DNA from: Candidatus Hodarchaeota archaeon
GTDB lineage: Archaea; Asgardarchaeota; Heimdallarchaeia; Hodarchaeales; YT1-039
NCBI GenBank assembly: GCA_016840025.1
Contig: JAEOTF010000090.1
Location: 8,821 to 72,820, forward strand
Length of the DNA: 64,000 nt
Reading direction: 5' to 3'
A program made the translations under genes and the position numbers. Position 1 is the stretch's first letter. Each line of letters opens with the position of its first letter. The notes beneath the pieces were generated by a model that saw nothing but the letters and a program-made list of their open reading frames with translations, had not been told where the DNA came from and did not search any database. This document shows positions 33,643 to 42,616 of the stretch, one piece after another.

Positions 33643-36600
33643 CTTCCGTTACAACAGTATATCCATCTTGCTTGGTCAGAATAACACCATAATCAAAATA
33701 TCGCCCTAATGAATCTAATCTTTCTTCTCCTGGGACGAATAGGATGAATTGACGTTTTTTACTAGCTTCTTTAATCAATTTAATAGCATTCTCTAATCTA
33801 ATTCCATCTAATGATAATTGAAATTCATCTAAAAGGCAATAAGGCACTTTTAAATGATCCTGGATTGCAAACATAAATCCTAAGGTTAATAATGTCTTTT
33901 CTCCTCCACTTGCTGATTCTGCGGATGTCAAATCGTCGGTATCAAATTGTCCGAGAATTTTTAATCTCGGGTCTTCCTCTTCAAGGTCTTCTATAGTGAT
34001 TTCTCCATTTTTTGCTCCCATAATTTTGACGTACTTACCGAATCGTCTATTAATAGCTTGTAGAATATCTTGAATCTTATTTTTCCATTCATCTGATGCA
34101 TGATTCAACTCTTTCTTGAAAATTTGAACTTCTCGTTTCTTTTTATCTATTTGTTCAGAAATTTCAGTAAATTCTTCTTCTATTTCTATTAATTTATGGA
34201 AACTGAAAAGGTCTGCTTCTTCTAGAGTGCTTATTTCAAGCGTCAATCGCCGAATCCGTTTTTCAATCTCTTTTGGACTCTGTTGAATCTTTGGTTGTTC
34301 AATATCCTTTAATTTGAGCTTAATCTCTTGACTTTGCTCTTTGTAATAATTTATATCTTCACGAACGATCTTTAACGCATTTCTAGCTTTACTTAATTGC
34401 TTTTGTATTTCTAATTCCTTATTATGCAGTTCATTGATCTGCTGGTTTAATTTTTCATTCTTACTATCATTATCCTTAATCTCTTGTTCCAATCTTGTAA
34501 TCTTCGTTTTTGCATCTGTAAGTCTCTTTTCAGTCTCTTTTACTCTATCTTCGGCTTTTTGTTGATCTTCAAGATTTTTATTTAGCTCTTCCCGAACAAT
34601 AGCGGTTCCTCTTCCTTCATTTTCGAGTTCAGTAACCAATTTCTTAATGGTCTCTTCTTTTTCCCCAAGTTGTTCAAGAGTTTTCCTTAGTTCTTTCCAA
34701 CTGTTGAGATTCTGCTCAACTTGCTTCTTTTCTTCTTTTTCCTGCTCAGTTCTTAGATTGATAGACTGAAAATTATGATTAATTTCCTTTTTTTGCTTCT
34801 CTTTTTCATCAATCTGATTTCTAAAGCTCTTACGCTCAAGAAGTTGGCTTTTACATTTTAAGATTAAAGTAAGTTCATCATTAACTTCATTTAATTCCTT
34901 AAGCAAAATCTGTTGATTTTGTTTGATGATTTCAAGTTCTGCTTGTTTTTCTAGAATTTTCTCCTTCAATTCTTCTGGATCATAGAAGAATCGAGATGTA
35001 CTTAGGGTTGAGAAAACACCATCTTGGTAACGAATTCCTTTCTGAGGATCGATTGCAACTACTCCTTTTGGAGGTGGTGATTCTATTATTTTGGCAAGAG
35101 GTTTAACTAATACTTCTTTTGGGGTGGTTAACGCCAATATTTGTTGGAAAGAATCAGGAACTTTTTTTAGTTTGTCTTTTAATACCGTATTCTGTCTAAA
35201 GAAATCCTTTATATTAAGCCATGGTTCATACCAGATTGTTAATTCCACAGACATAGTTGATGCGATTTTTAAGATTTCAACAAGCTCTGTTTTAGATTTT
35301 ATAACAAATCCAAACATTTTATCTCCTAAAAGTGCACTAGCAATGGTGTGATCGTTCTTAGCTACTTGTATTGCTTCACAAAGGGGGCCTTCTGTAGTAA
35401 AGTATTTTCCTGCTCTAATTCTCCCTAAAAATTCCAGTTCTTCTTGCGTATACATTAAGTCAGCATTCTTTTTCTGCTCTAACTCTTGAATAAGACTCCT
35501 TATCTTTCTTTTATCTGACTCCACTAAACTAATTTGCGTTTCTAACTCTTTTTTACGCTCCCATACTTCCTTCTCAAGTCTTTCTGGATCATCGATCTCA
35601 TAATCACCCTTTTGAAGAAATTCATAAATTTCTTCGGAATGCTGGTTTACTTTATGTTGAAGCATAGTTATATCATTCTCAAGAATCTGTTTCTGTCCAT
35701 TCAATCGTGCTTGTTCTTTTTCTAGATTCTGGATACGATCGAGAATGAAGTCTTTTTGTCCCTCCCAATGCTTTATCTCTTTAACTATATCTCCTGCCGC
35801 CTTATTTTTTCCTAAATTTGCCTCAACTTTTTCTTTTTGTTCATTTGACTTTTTTTCTAATTTTTCTATACGTTTTTGTTTCTTTTTAACACGATTCTCA
35901 ACTTTTTTAAGCTGCTCTTGCCTTTTAGTGACATTTTCATCTATCTTCTTCTTATCCTCTCTTTGAAATCGTAGATTTTGATTTATAGATTCAATAGCGC
36001 GTTCTTCGAATTTGATTTCTGTTTTCAATTGAGATATTGCTTGGATGTTCTTTTCTAGGCTTTTTTTGGTATTATTAATTTCAATAAGAAATGGATTAGC
36101 TTCTAATGTAGTAATTTCCTTACAGATGCGTTTTTCTTTGTTCTTGAATTCATTTAGATTTTTTTCAAGTAAATGCAATGTTGACCATTTTTTTTCAATT
36201 TCTAGGGAGTCTAATTCCTTTAGAATTGCTTTTCTTCTATGAAATTGCTGTTCTTTTTCTTTCCACTCGTTTAAAGTTGCTTTAACTGTGTCTTTTTCTT
36301 CTTCTAACATCAAAAGATGCTTACTATGTTCTTCTAACGTCTTAATTTTATTTAAAAGTTCCATTCGCATTTGTTTAATGCCTAAGCTCTCTTCAAAGAA
36401 ACTAAATCGCTTTTCGGGTTTAGCTTGAAATGGCCATGTTGCTTCTCCCTGTACCAAGACACACACGGGACTGTCTGGGTTGAAATTATGTCTCATAAAC
36501 CAATGATTAACTTCTTTAATACCCAGCTGTTTTTTATTAATACGCGAGGTTCTGTAAGACTCCTTCATCACGCGTTCAACTGTGTAAACATTCTTTTTCG

Positions 36601-36832
36601 CATCCTTAAGGGTTAAAATAACTCTTGATCGATCTTCACCCCTTCGAATCAATCCTGCAAGTCTTTCTACCCGTTCTTTAGTAGTAGAACCTGCAGCAAA
36701 TTTGGTTCCATCAAGAATAGCTGTTTTACCAGCACCATTAGGACCTAATACGATCGTAAGTGCATTATGAAAATGAACCAGGCTATTCTTATGAGATACG
36801 AAATTAACTAGTTGAATAGAATGGAGTCTCAT
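33596..36832 (-). CDS. SMC-family ATPase (condensin or SMC5/6-like)
   Basis: A 1078-residue SMC protein. The head has the Walker A motif GPNGAGKT at 30-37, then two long coiled coils separated by a hinge near residues 455-620. The C-terminal head has the signature SASGGEKTLL near 977 and Walker B CLLDEF near 1010. The N-terminus reads LHSIQLVNFVSHKNSLVHF, closer to the SMC5/6 and Rad50 style (NFxxHxxxxxxF) than to bacterial condensin, and the D-loop after Walker B is QLSLDG. No Zn-hook CxxC is present, which argues against Rad50. It should extrude or hold DNA loops. It is third in the operon. Confidence 0.88.
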   Translation of the reverse strand: MRLHSIQLVNFVSHKNSLVHFHNALTIVLGPNGAGKTAILDGTKFAAGSTTKERVERLAGLIRRGEDRSRVILTLKDAKKNVYTVERVMKESYRTSRINKKQLGIKEVNHWFMRHNFNPDSPVCVLVQGEATWPFQAKPEKRFSFFEESLGIKQMRMELLNKIKTLEEHSKHLLMLEEEKDTVKATLNEWKEKEQQFHRRKAILKELDSLEIEKKWSTLHLLEKNLNEFKNKEKRICKEITTLEANPFLIEINNTKKSLEKNIQAISQLKTEIKFEERAIESINQNLRFQREDKKKIDENVTKRQEQLKKVENRVKKKQKRIEKLEKKSNEQKEKVEANLGKNKAAGDIVKEIKHWEGQKDFILDRIQNLEKEQARLNGQKQILENDITMLQHKVNQHSEEIYEFLQKGDYEIDDPERLEKEVWERKKELETQISLVESDKRKIRSLIQELEQKKNADLMYTQEELEFLGRIRAGKYFTTEGPLCEAIQVAKNDHTIASALLGDKMFGFVIKSKTELVEILKIASTMSVELTIWYEPWLNIKDFFRQNTVLKDKLKKVPDSFQQILALTTPKEVLVKPLAKIIESPPPKGVVAIDPQKGIRYQDGVFSTLSTSRFFYDPEELKEKILEKQAELEIIKQNQQILLKELNEVNDELTLILKCKSQLLERKSFRNQIDEKEKQKKEINHNFQSINLRTEQEKEEKKQVEQNLNSWKELRKTLEQLGEKEETIKKLVTELENEGRGTAIVREELNKNLEDQQKAEDRVKETEKRLTDAKTKITRLEQEIKDNDSKNEKLNQQINELHNKELEIQKQLSKARNALKIVREDINYYKEQSQEIKLKLKDIEQPKIQQSPKEIEKRIRRLTLEISTLEEADLFSFHKLIEIEEEFTEISEQIDKKKREVQIFKKELNHASDEWKNKIQDILQAINRRFGKYVKIMGAKNGEITIEDLEEEDPRLKILGQFDTDDLTSAESASGGEKTLLTLGFMFAIQDHLKVPYCLLDEFQLSLDGIRLENAIKLIKEASKKRQFILFVPGEERLDSLGRYFDYGVILTKQDGYTVVTEVGRDQFSKETQTSLT

Positions 36833-36861
36833 AATGGCATCAACATTTCATAACGTACTAA

Positions 36862-38211
36862 TTACGACTTCTTTGCATCTAATGCTAAGAATAGACTCTC
36901 GGCATTAGCGGTTAGACCAATTTGTCCTCCTTTTTCAGTAAAAAACGCCTTATATGCATTAATAAATAAATTATCTGCCTTATCCAGGCTGCGTGTAGGA
37001 AGTGTTCCCTTATTCTCTCTTATCCTCTTGTATAGTCGGATGAAAGTTCGACTTAGGCTGGGGTCATTGATAATAATCATATATGGATCAAATTGATCTA
37101 TCGACGTGCGGCTAATCCGTTCTAGGGCTTCTCCTACCGATAATTGTCTTGCTGCAGCCTTATATTGAATTTTTCCTATTCCTTGCATGCTTAACAGTGC
37201 CTTTTCTAGATGTTTTTCTTCCAATGTTGCACTCCGCTCCGCTAACTTCTCAACAATGGCATTCCATACAAGATGCTGAAGATCTACATAACTAAAGCCT
37301 TCGGTTTGAGCAGCAAGTTCTGACAAGTTAATCTCCGTGGGTCCAACGGTTAGAAGATTACGAAGAATATGTCTGCGGGTTCTTAAATCTGGAAGCGTTA
37401 ACTCAATATGTAAGTCAAACATTTGCCAAATTTGAGGCATCAAAACCTCAGGGTCTGTGGTTATCGCTATTATTAGTAATTTTTCGTGAGTATAAGAAAT
37501 CAGCTCCAATATTTCTGAGAATGCTACAGTTATTGAGTATTCTTCCCTGGTTAACTTATTCGGCTGTATTGCTAATGCTTGGAAGTTATCAAGAATTAAA
37601 ATTGACGGTGATTTGATAGAATGCTCTTGAAGTCCTTTAATTAAGGTTTTTAACCGTTCTAACTGAGTATTTTTTGAGATCCCCAAACGATTGATTTTAA
37701 CTTCATAACTTGTTCTCTCGAGAAGTCCTCCAATTGCTCGAGCTAACATCATTTTTCCTGTTCCTGGAGAGCCATAGAAGAGGATCTTTCCACGTTTTCC
37801 AAAAATTGTATCTAATTCTTCAGGAATGTATCCCTCTATTTCTGAGTCTAAAGCAGTTAGATATGCTTTTAATTTACGTTTTATTGCCTCTAAGCCAATG
37901 ATCTTATCCCATAAGACTTGAATCTGTAGACTTTGAGGGTCAAACTTGGTAACCAAGTCTTCCCATGAAGATGTTTTTGGTTCTAATAGCTCTTGCAATA
38001 GGCTGTCTTCTCTCTCTCTGTCCATACTTGTATCTAGACTTGGAGAGTCTTCTTCTTCTAAGACTAAATAAGTAGAGTTAGCTTCCGATTCAGGATTTTT
38101 TATGACTTCATTTTTCACTTCACTGAGTTCACTATTTTGTGAGCTCTTCTCTTCTTTATCGTGAATTTCATCCTTTTCTTCTGTAATAGTTTGTGAATTA
38201 GCATCTTCCAT
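36862..38211 (-). CDS. AAA+ ATPase with altered Walker A and B motifs
   Basis: A 449-residue protein. The first 95 residues are acidic and probably disordered. The AAA+ core begins at about residue 101 (WDKIIGLEAIKRKL). Walker A reads GSPGTGKMM with Met154 where Thr/Ser should bind Mg. Walker B reads ILILDNF with Asn209 in place of the catalytic Glu. This suggests binding without normal hydrolysis. ARTxEGFSYVDL-type sensor-2/lid segments (LAAQTEGFSYVDLQHLVWNAI) resemble Vps4/spastin-like AAA. It is second in the SMC operon, 12 bases after the coiled-coil gene and 29 bases before SMC, so it may regulate or load the SMC complex. Confidence 0.75.
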   Translation of the reverse strand: MEDANSQTITEEKDEIHDKEEKSSQNSELSEVKNEVIKNPESEANSTYLVLEEEDSPSLDTSMDREREDSLLQELLEPKTSSWEDLVTKFDPQSLQIQVLWDKIIGLEAIKRKLKAYLTALDSEIEGYIPEELDTIFGKRGKILFYGSPGTGKMMLARAIGGLLERTSYEVKINRLGISKNTQLERLKTLIKGLQEHSIKSPSILILDNFQALAIQPNKLTREEYSITVAFSEILELISYTHEKLLIIAITTDPEVLMPQIWQMFDLHIELTLPDLRTRRHILRNLLTVGPTEINLSELAAQTEGFSYVDLQHLVWNAIVEKLAERSATLEEKHLEKALLSMQGIGKIQYKAAARQLSVGEALERISRTSIDQFDPYMIIINDPSLSRTFIRLYKRIRENKGTLPTRSLDKADNLFINAYKAFFTEKGGQIGLTANAESLFLALDAKKS

Positions 38212-38223
38212 TATTTTATTCTC

Positions 38224-38814
38224 CTAATGATGCTCTAAAAGTCGTTTAATGCCCTCTACTGCAGCTTTTGTATACCTTAGCGTTTCAAGTTGATTCTTTT
38301 GAAGCTGAGCCATTTGATTTTCCAAGAGAAGAATCTGCTCTTGGATTTCTTTTTCTCCTGTTTCAGTAGAAACACTGCTAGTGGTTGTTACTGTTTTTGG
38401 GAGAGTTTCTTGAATTTTGTAGAGTAAATCAATACTCTTTTCGAGTTTTTCCTTTAAATCGGTGATATCTCGATCAAACATCTTTTGTATCAGCTCTAAC
38501 TCTTCAATTCGAGTTTCTATTTCATTTAATTTCTTAGAAGATTGTTCATCCTTTTCAATAAATGCGTTATCCGCCATTTCCCGCCCTTTTTTCTTGTCCT
38601 GTTGTATTGATGATTTAGATTTTGTATTATCTTCTAATTTCGTAATGCGTTTACGGACTTCCGAGAGATCCCTTCCTGAAGTTTTTCTGAAAATATTAAG
38701 CTCTTGAGCAATGTCTTCTAGACATTCAGCTATATTAAGTATAGCTTCAAATGTTGGAACTTTTTCTCCATCTTTTGTTTTTAACCAGGGGAGGGAAATT
38801 TCTTTTTTTTCCAA
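38224..38814 (-). CDS. Coiled-coil protein of the SMC operon
   Basis: A 196-residue charged protein. Residues 50-195 are almost wholly heptad-rich helix (VRKRITKLED..., DITDLKEKLEKSIDLLYKIQE, QILLLENQMAQLQKNQLETLRY), giving a long coiled coil. The start KKEISLPWLKTKDGEKVPTFEAILNIAECLEDIAQEL is a short helical cap. No family is recognised. It is the first gene of the operon and is 12 bases from the AAA+ gene, so it probably works with that protein. It may bridge SMC subunits or anchor the AAA+ ring. Confidence 0.6.
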   Translation of the reverse strand: MEKKEISLPWLKTKDGEKVPTFEAILNIAECLEDIAQELNIFRKTSGRDLSEVRKRITKLEDNTKSKSSIQQDKKKGREMADNAFIEKDEQSSKKLNEIETRIEELELIQKMFDRDITDLKEKLEKSIDLLYKIQETLPKTVTTTSSVSTETGEKEIQEQILLLENQMAQLQKNQLETLRYTKAAVEGIKRLLEHH

Positions 38815-39395
38815 GGCAACTCCTCTTCCTTGGAGAGTTGTTCATTATCGGTTGCGATGTTCTTTATGAGCCCAAAGGAAAATGGGATTAAAATACCTAT
38901 TCACAGTATCCAGCAATTCATAGTGAACTTATACAAATCTGGATACATTCTCTTTTTGAAAGGGAGCATCCCTGCTTCTTTCTCCTTCACTTCTTCTCTC
39001 TTAATATATCGCATTCCTTATTTAAACCTACAAACTCCTCGATCTTTATAATTTATACTGACTTATACACATTTAGTTAAGTATTTAATCAGCAGCTGAG
39101 ACGCCTGTACTATATTATCGGTACTTCATTGATTGTGTTTTTTGGTGAAAGTTAGGAGAAAGAATAGGATATTTTTAAGCACAAGTGCCATAGCAAGTCG
39201 ATTCGCTTGTATAAATACTTTAGAAGGAGAGACCTTATTCCAAGTGAAATAGTACATTCATTAAAGATAAATATTTATTAATATTTTATAATATTTACGA
39301 CATTTCTCAATAATAGTAAACTTTATATATAATAATGTGATATTATGCTTACTGAATGAAAATAGGAATCAAGGGAGATAAGCTAGATAGGAGGG
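38815..39395. other. Divergent regulatory region upstream of the SMC operon
   Basis: This AT-rich region holds no protein that I can support. A minus-strand TATA-like GGTTTAAATAAGG near 39017-39030 is a candidate promoter for the SMC operon, which would give a leader of about 180 bases. A plus-strand TATA box follows at 39321. No tRNA or obvious ncRNA is visible. Confidence 0.4.
39321..39332 (+). promoter_or_regulatory. Strong archaeal TATA box
   Basis: The plus-strand CTTTATATATAA, preceded by the purine-rich AGTAAA as a BRE-like element, is the best archaeal promoter seen in the window. A start about 22-27 bases downstream would fall near 39355-39360, just before the small gene or RNA at 39396. 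Confidence 0.5.
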
Positions 39396-39656
39396 ATGGG
39401 GCGATCTCCTAAATTGAAAGGAATAGAAAAGGGAATAAGGATGCAAATTCGGGGAACAAAAAATTGGGAAAAAGACTACCGACACCGCTCTGTGTGTGTC
39501 AGCTGCTCCTGTTGTCGGTGGCCTAGCGGCGATAAGTCCTCTGTAAAAGCCAAATCAATGAAAAAAGCTCTGACCCGACGTTTAGACTTCGAGATCAGAG
39601 ATATTTGTTTGGATCTTGGCGATAACTATATTCCTATCCATGGCAAAATACGTTAA
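39396..39656 (+). CDS. Small basic protein or structured RNA, unidentified
   Basis: An 86-residue reading frame follows the strong TATA box. The product is basic, with SCSCC near residue 37 and an amphipathic Lys/Arg-rich second half (KAKSMKKALTRRL), and is not recognised. The GGAGG is immediately against this ATG, too close for normal initiation; an internal ATG at 39441 has better spacing. The stretch also contains ACCGACA at 39478-39484 pairing with TGTCGGT at 39513-39519. The DNA could therefore specify a structured RNA instead. Choice between protein and RNA is open. Confidence 0.35.
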   Translation: MGRSPKLKGIEKGIRMQIRGTKNWEKDYRHRSVCVSCSCCRWPSGDKSSVKAKSMKKALTRRLDFEIRDICLDLGDNYIPIHGKIR

Positions 39657-39683
39657 TTGCCATAGTTAGGAAAAACATGTAGT

Positions 39684-40814
39684 TTAGTAAAGAAATCTCT
39701 TCTTTTTTCGGAATAGTGCAAATACTCCTATTATTATCATACATGCAGAAACTAAGAACGCAGGTACATCTTCTTCACTATCCTCGTGGCTCTCTTGTGT
39801 TACTATTGTTAATAATTCATGAAGTGGGTCACTTAATGGATAGGGGTCACTTGCCAGGGTCTTTCCATCTATCTCATAGCCCCCTGTTCCATTCCAATAT
39901 GACCAATAATTTCCTTCATTATTGACTGTATTGTACCATCTATTGTCGGTTCCATCATCCTTTGCTGAATTCCCGTTGAAGGTATTATGATGAATGATAT
40001 TGTTAGAACTAGCACTATCAAGGGAAAGACCAAACTGATTATTCTGATCAAGTAAGTTCCAAATAATTGAACTAGAGTCTGAGTCATCAAGATAGATCCC
40101 GTTTCCCGTGTTTTGACTACAGGTATTATTTTTAATCATTACATCATCGGAACTTAGCAATTCTATACCATGGCTATTCTTATCACAGGTGTTATTAAAA
40201 ATAAACGAGGAACCAGCCCCAACCATCAGTATAGCTCTATCACTATTCTGATAACAGGTATTATTCTCGATAATCATGGAATCAGATTGCTCGGTGAAGA
40301 TGCCATATTGATTGTTTTGCAGGAAATTGTTGGATACAGTCACTTTGTCGGAATCATCAATTTTAATGCCATAGACATACTCTTGAATAAGAATCCTTTC
40401 AACTAATGCTGTTTCTTCAGCAATACTATGTAAATAGATTCCATAAATCGATCCCCCTATCTCGGATTTTATCCAACAATCGCGGATGACAAAATGTTTT
40501 GTAGTTCCATTAATAATTATTCCATAGTTAATAGTTGTATTGGTGCTTATTTGCCATCCTTCTAATATATATGGACTTTCTAAAGTCCCCATACCACCAA
40601 CTGCGGCTGCAGCTAGTTCAACATCCCCAGTGATATAGATAGGATCACTTAGTGCATATTGGAGTGAATTAAAACTTTGAATTGCAATGGGTTCTATAGG
40701 AGTTTGGAACTGGTTGCCTTCTCCAAGCATCGATCCCGCTAATACCGAAGAGTCATGACTTAGCAATACGCCGCTTATTCCTAGGGTGAATAATAACAAA
40801 ATCTTATACTTCAT
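39684..40814 (-). CDS. Secreted right-handed parallel beta-helix (NosD-like) surface protein
   Basis: A 376-residue protein with a signal peptide (about residues 4-22), then the NosD-like entry GTLESPYILEGWQISTNTTINYGIIINGT. It is followed by about ten turns of a parallel beta-helix with repeated N-N patterns: VSNNFLQNNQYGIF, IENNTCYQNSDRAIL, IFNNTCDKNSHGIEL, IKNNTCSQNTGNGIYL. A C-terminal membrane helix followed by RKKKR anchors it. Such proteins bind or act on polysaccharides or metals outside the cell; no catalytic acid cluster is clear. It lies alone on the minus strand beside the plus-strand protease island. Confidence 0.82.
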   Translation of the reverse strand: MKYKILLLFTLGISGVLLSHDSSVLAGSMLGEGNQFQTPIEPIAIQSFNSLQYALSDPIYITGDVELAAAAVGGMGTLESPYILEGWQISTNTTINYGIIINGTTKHFVIRDCWIKSEIGGSIYGIYLHSIAEETALVERILIQEYVYGIKIDDSDKVTVSNNFLQNNQYGIFTEQSDSMIIENNTCYQNSDRAILMVGAGSSFIFNNTCDKNSHGIELLSSDDVMIKNNTCSQNTGNGIYLDDSDSSSIIWNLLDQNNQFGLSLDSASSNNIIHHNTFNGNSAKDDGTDNRWYNTVNNEGNYWSYWNGTGGYEIDGKTLASDPYPLSDPLHELLTIVTQESHEDSEEDVPAFLVSACMIIIGVFALFRKKKRFLY

Positions 40815-41356
40815 TCAACATTCCTCATCATAACTGTGTATTTAATCTATTAAAAATCAAATAGCTGTTCATTGGTTAGTAAAATTCAATATTATTTATG
40901 GTATTTTCAAATTATCAGTTCCCTTCATCGGTGGCGCTGATGACTTAATTATTCATTTATGATAGATAAATGCCGTCTTTATATGTTAATACCGATAAAA
41001 ATGTGGAATTTATTAATAAATTCCTAATATATACTTTTAATGCTGGAAAAACAATCCGATATTATTCAAATACACTTCTATAAGTAAGAAAGATATTTAA
41101 GCTGCAAATAAATGCCTACCGCTCCAAATTATCTGTTGAGATACCCCCTAAATTTTCAACAATTCCTGTCGTACATGGGTATTACACTAATAAATAGGCT
41201 TTAATTCAAGGATTTTCTTCGAGAAGGGTATTTATCCTTAACAGGGAGCGACACTACCTTCGGTGGTAAATCTACTAGATCTATTGTCTCGTATCTTACC
41301 AAAAAAAAGAAGACTGCTGAAAGCAGATGATTTGACTTATAGAGAGGCGGAAAATA
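40815..41356 (+). promoter_or_regulatory. Intergenic region with the leader of the first subtilase
   Basis: No gene is seen in this region. The part from about 41085 to 41356 closely resembles the leader of the second subtilase gene at about 42950-43260: both contain CAAATTATCTG, GGTATTACACTAA and the final CTGAAAGCAGATGATTTGA, then TATAGAGAGG before the ATG. TATA-like GATATTTAAG near 41092 is a promoter candidate, giving a long leader of more than 200 bases. The rest is AT-rich. Confidence 0.55.
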
Positions 41357-42616
41357 ATGAGAAAAAAGATATTACTAACAGTATTCATCTTAGGGTTAAT
41401 GCTAACTGTTGGATACACCCAAGCAAAACCTATTTTTAAAGATGTGACAAGTACTGTAGACGGATACCCCACTTGGGACTCCGATATGATTAATATCGAA
41501 GCATGCGCTCAAACTGGCGCTGGTATATATATTGCGGTCCTTGATACTGGTTTAGCACCAAATTGGCGGGACTATTTCCCTGAAGAAAGGATTGCAACAA
41601 AACTTGGTATTGGCTTCTATGAGGAGCTAAAATGGGATCCCCAACTCGGTGACTTTGATTATACAAATGGAAAGATTCACAAAACTACTTTTATCGGTAG
41701 TAGAGGTACATGTCATGGAACACACGTTACTAGTACAATCCTTGGCTACTTCTACAGAGCCAATTATGATGCTCTAAGTGGTTTCGTCTTACCTCCAATT
41801 ATAGTTAGAGGTATTGCACCTGATGTCACCATTATTCCCGTGAAGGTATTAGCGGACTATCAGTCTCCAATTGAGGGACTTGTTACGTTTGGTACGTCTA
41901 AAATGGTGGCTGCAGGTATAGATTATGTGACGGATCTCGCGATAGCAGACCCAGATAATAGATATATTGTTTCTATGAGTCTAGGTGGTCCTGAACTTGA
42001 ACCTGTGGAGCAAGCAGCACTTGACAGAGCAATTGCAAATGATGTTATTGTGGTTGCTGCTGCTGGCAATGAAGGAGCAGAAGGAATGGGCTATCCAGGT
42101 GCCTATGCTCCAGTTATTTCTGTTGGAGCGTCAGGCTGGTTTTATGAGTGGACTCATCCTGTTGACTACTCTTTCTACCGTATGTGGTGGTTACAAAGCG
42201 ATTTACTTCCTTACTGGGACATAACAGAAACAGGTAGTGAATTGGAATGCTATATACCTGACTGGAGTAGTATAGAATTACCAGGTCAAGAATTGGACGT
42301 AGTAGCACCAGGAAGCTGGGTACGTGGTCCTTATCCTGGATATCCCGGATATAGCCATCTTCCATGGTGGTCAAATGGAATAGGTGACATAGCAGGTTGG
42401 AATCCAGGGAACTTCTATTATGTTGGAGGTACCAGTATGGCATGCCCCCATGTTTCCTCAGTAGCTGCTATGATGTTGGAGAAGAATCCTTCACTCTCAC
42501 AGGCAGCTATAGAAGGTATTCTTAAAGGCACTGCTCTTTATATTCCATATTATACCCCTATGTATCAAGGATCTGGTTTGATCCAGGCTGATTTAGCAGT
42601 AGGTGCTGTTCCCTAA
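41357..42616 (+). CDS. Secreted subtilisin-like serine protease (S8), copy 1
   Basis: A 419-residue preprotein with a signal peptide KKILLTVFILGLMLTVGYTQA and no long prodomain. The catalytic triad is D63 (VLDTG), H120 (CHGTHV) and S360 (GTSMACPHV). The oxyanion Asn is N238 in AAAGNEG. The short sequence between signal and triad Asp suggests a mostly mature-type protease without a large inhibitory propeptide. It should be exported and degrade extracellular protein. The SD AGAGAGGCGG lies about seven bases upstream of the ATG. The neighbouring copy 2 arose by duplication including the leader. Confidence 0.9.
   Translation: MRKKILLTVFILGLMLTVGYTQAKPIFKDVTSTVDGYPTWDSDMINIEACAQTGAGIYIAVLDTGLAPNWRDYFPEERIATKLGIGFYEELKWDPQLGDFDYTNGKIHKTTFIGSRGTCHGTHVTSTILGYFYRANYDALSGFVLPPIIVRGIAPDVTIIPVKVLADYQSPIEGLVTFGTSKMVAAGIDYVTDLAIADPDNRYIVSMSLGGPELEPVEQAALDRAIANDVIVVAAAGNEGAEGMGYPGAYAPVISVGASGWFYEWTHPVDYSFYRMWWLQSDLLPYWDITETGSELECYIPDWSSIELPGQELDVVAPGSWVRGPYPGYPGYSHLPWWSNGIGDIAGWNPGNFYYVGGTSMACPHVSSVAAMMLEKNPSLSQAAIEGILKGTALYIPYYTPMYQGSGLIQADLAVGAVP

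Noticed and set aside
33596..36832. Rad50 instead of SMC
   Set aside because: No central CxxC zinc hook is present and the middle contains a hinge-like globular domain; kleisin and KITE genes follow.
38830..39051. 73-codon plus-strand frame upstream of the SMC operon
   Set aside because: No Shine-Dalgarno, low-complexity product and position over a probable promoter.
40925..40955. C/D-box-like TGATGA in the intergenic hairpin near 40930
   Set aside because: No matching D box or guide spacing was found, and the C-box purine is missing.
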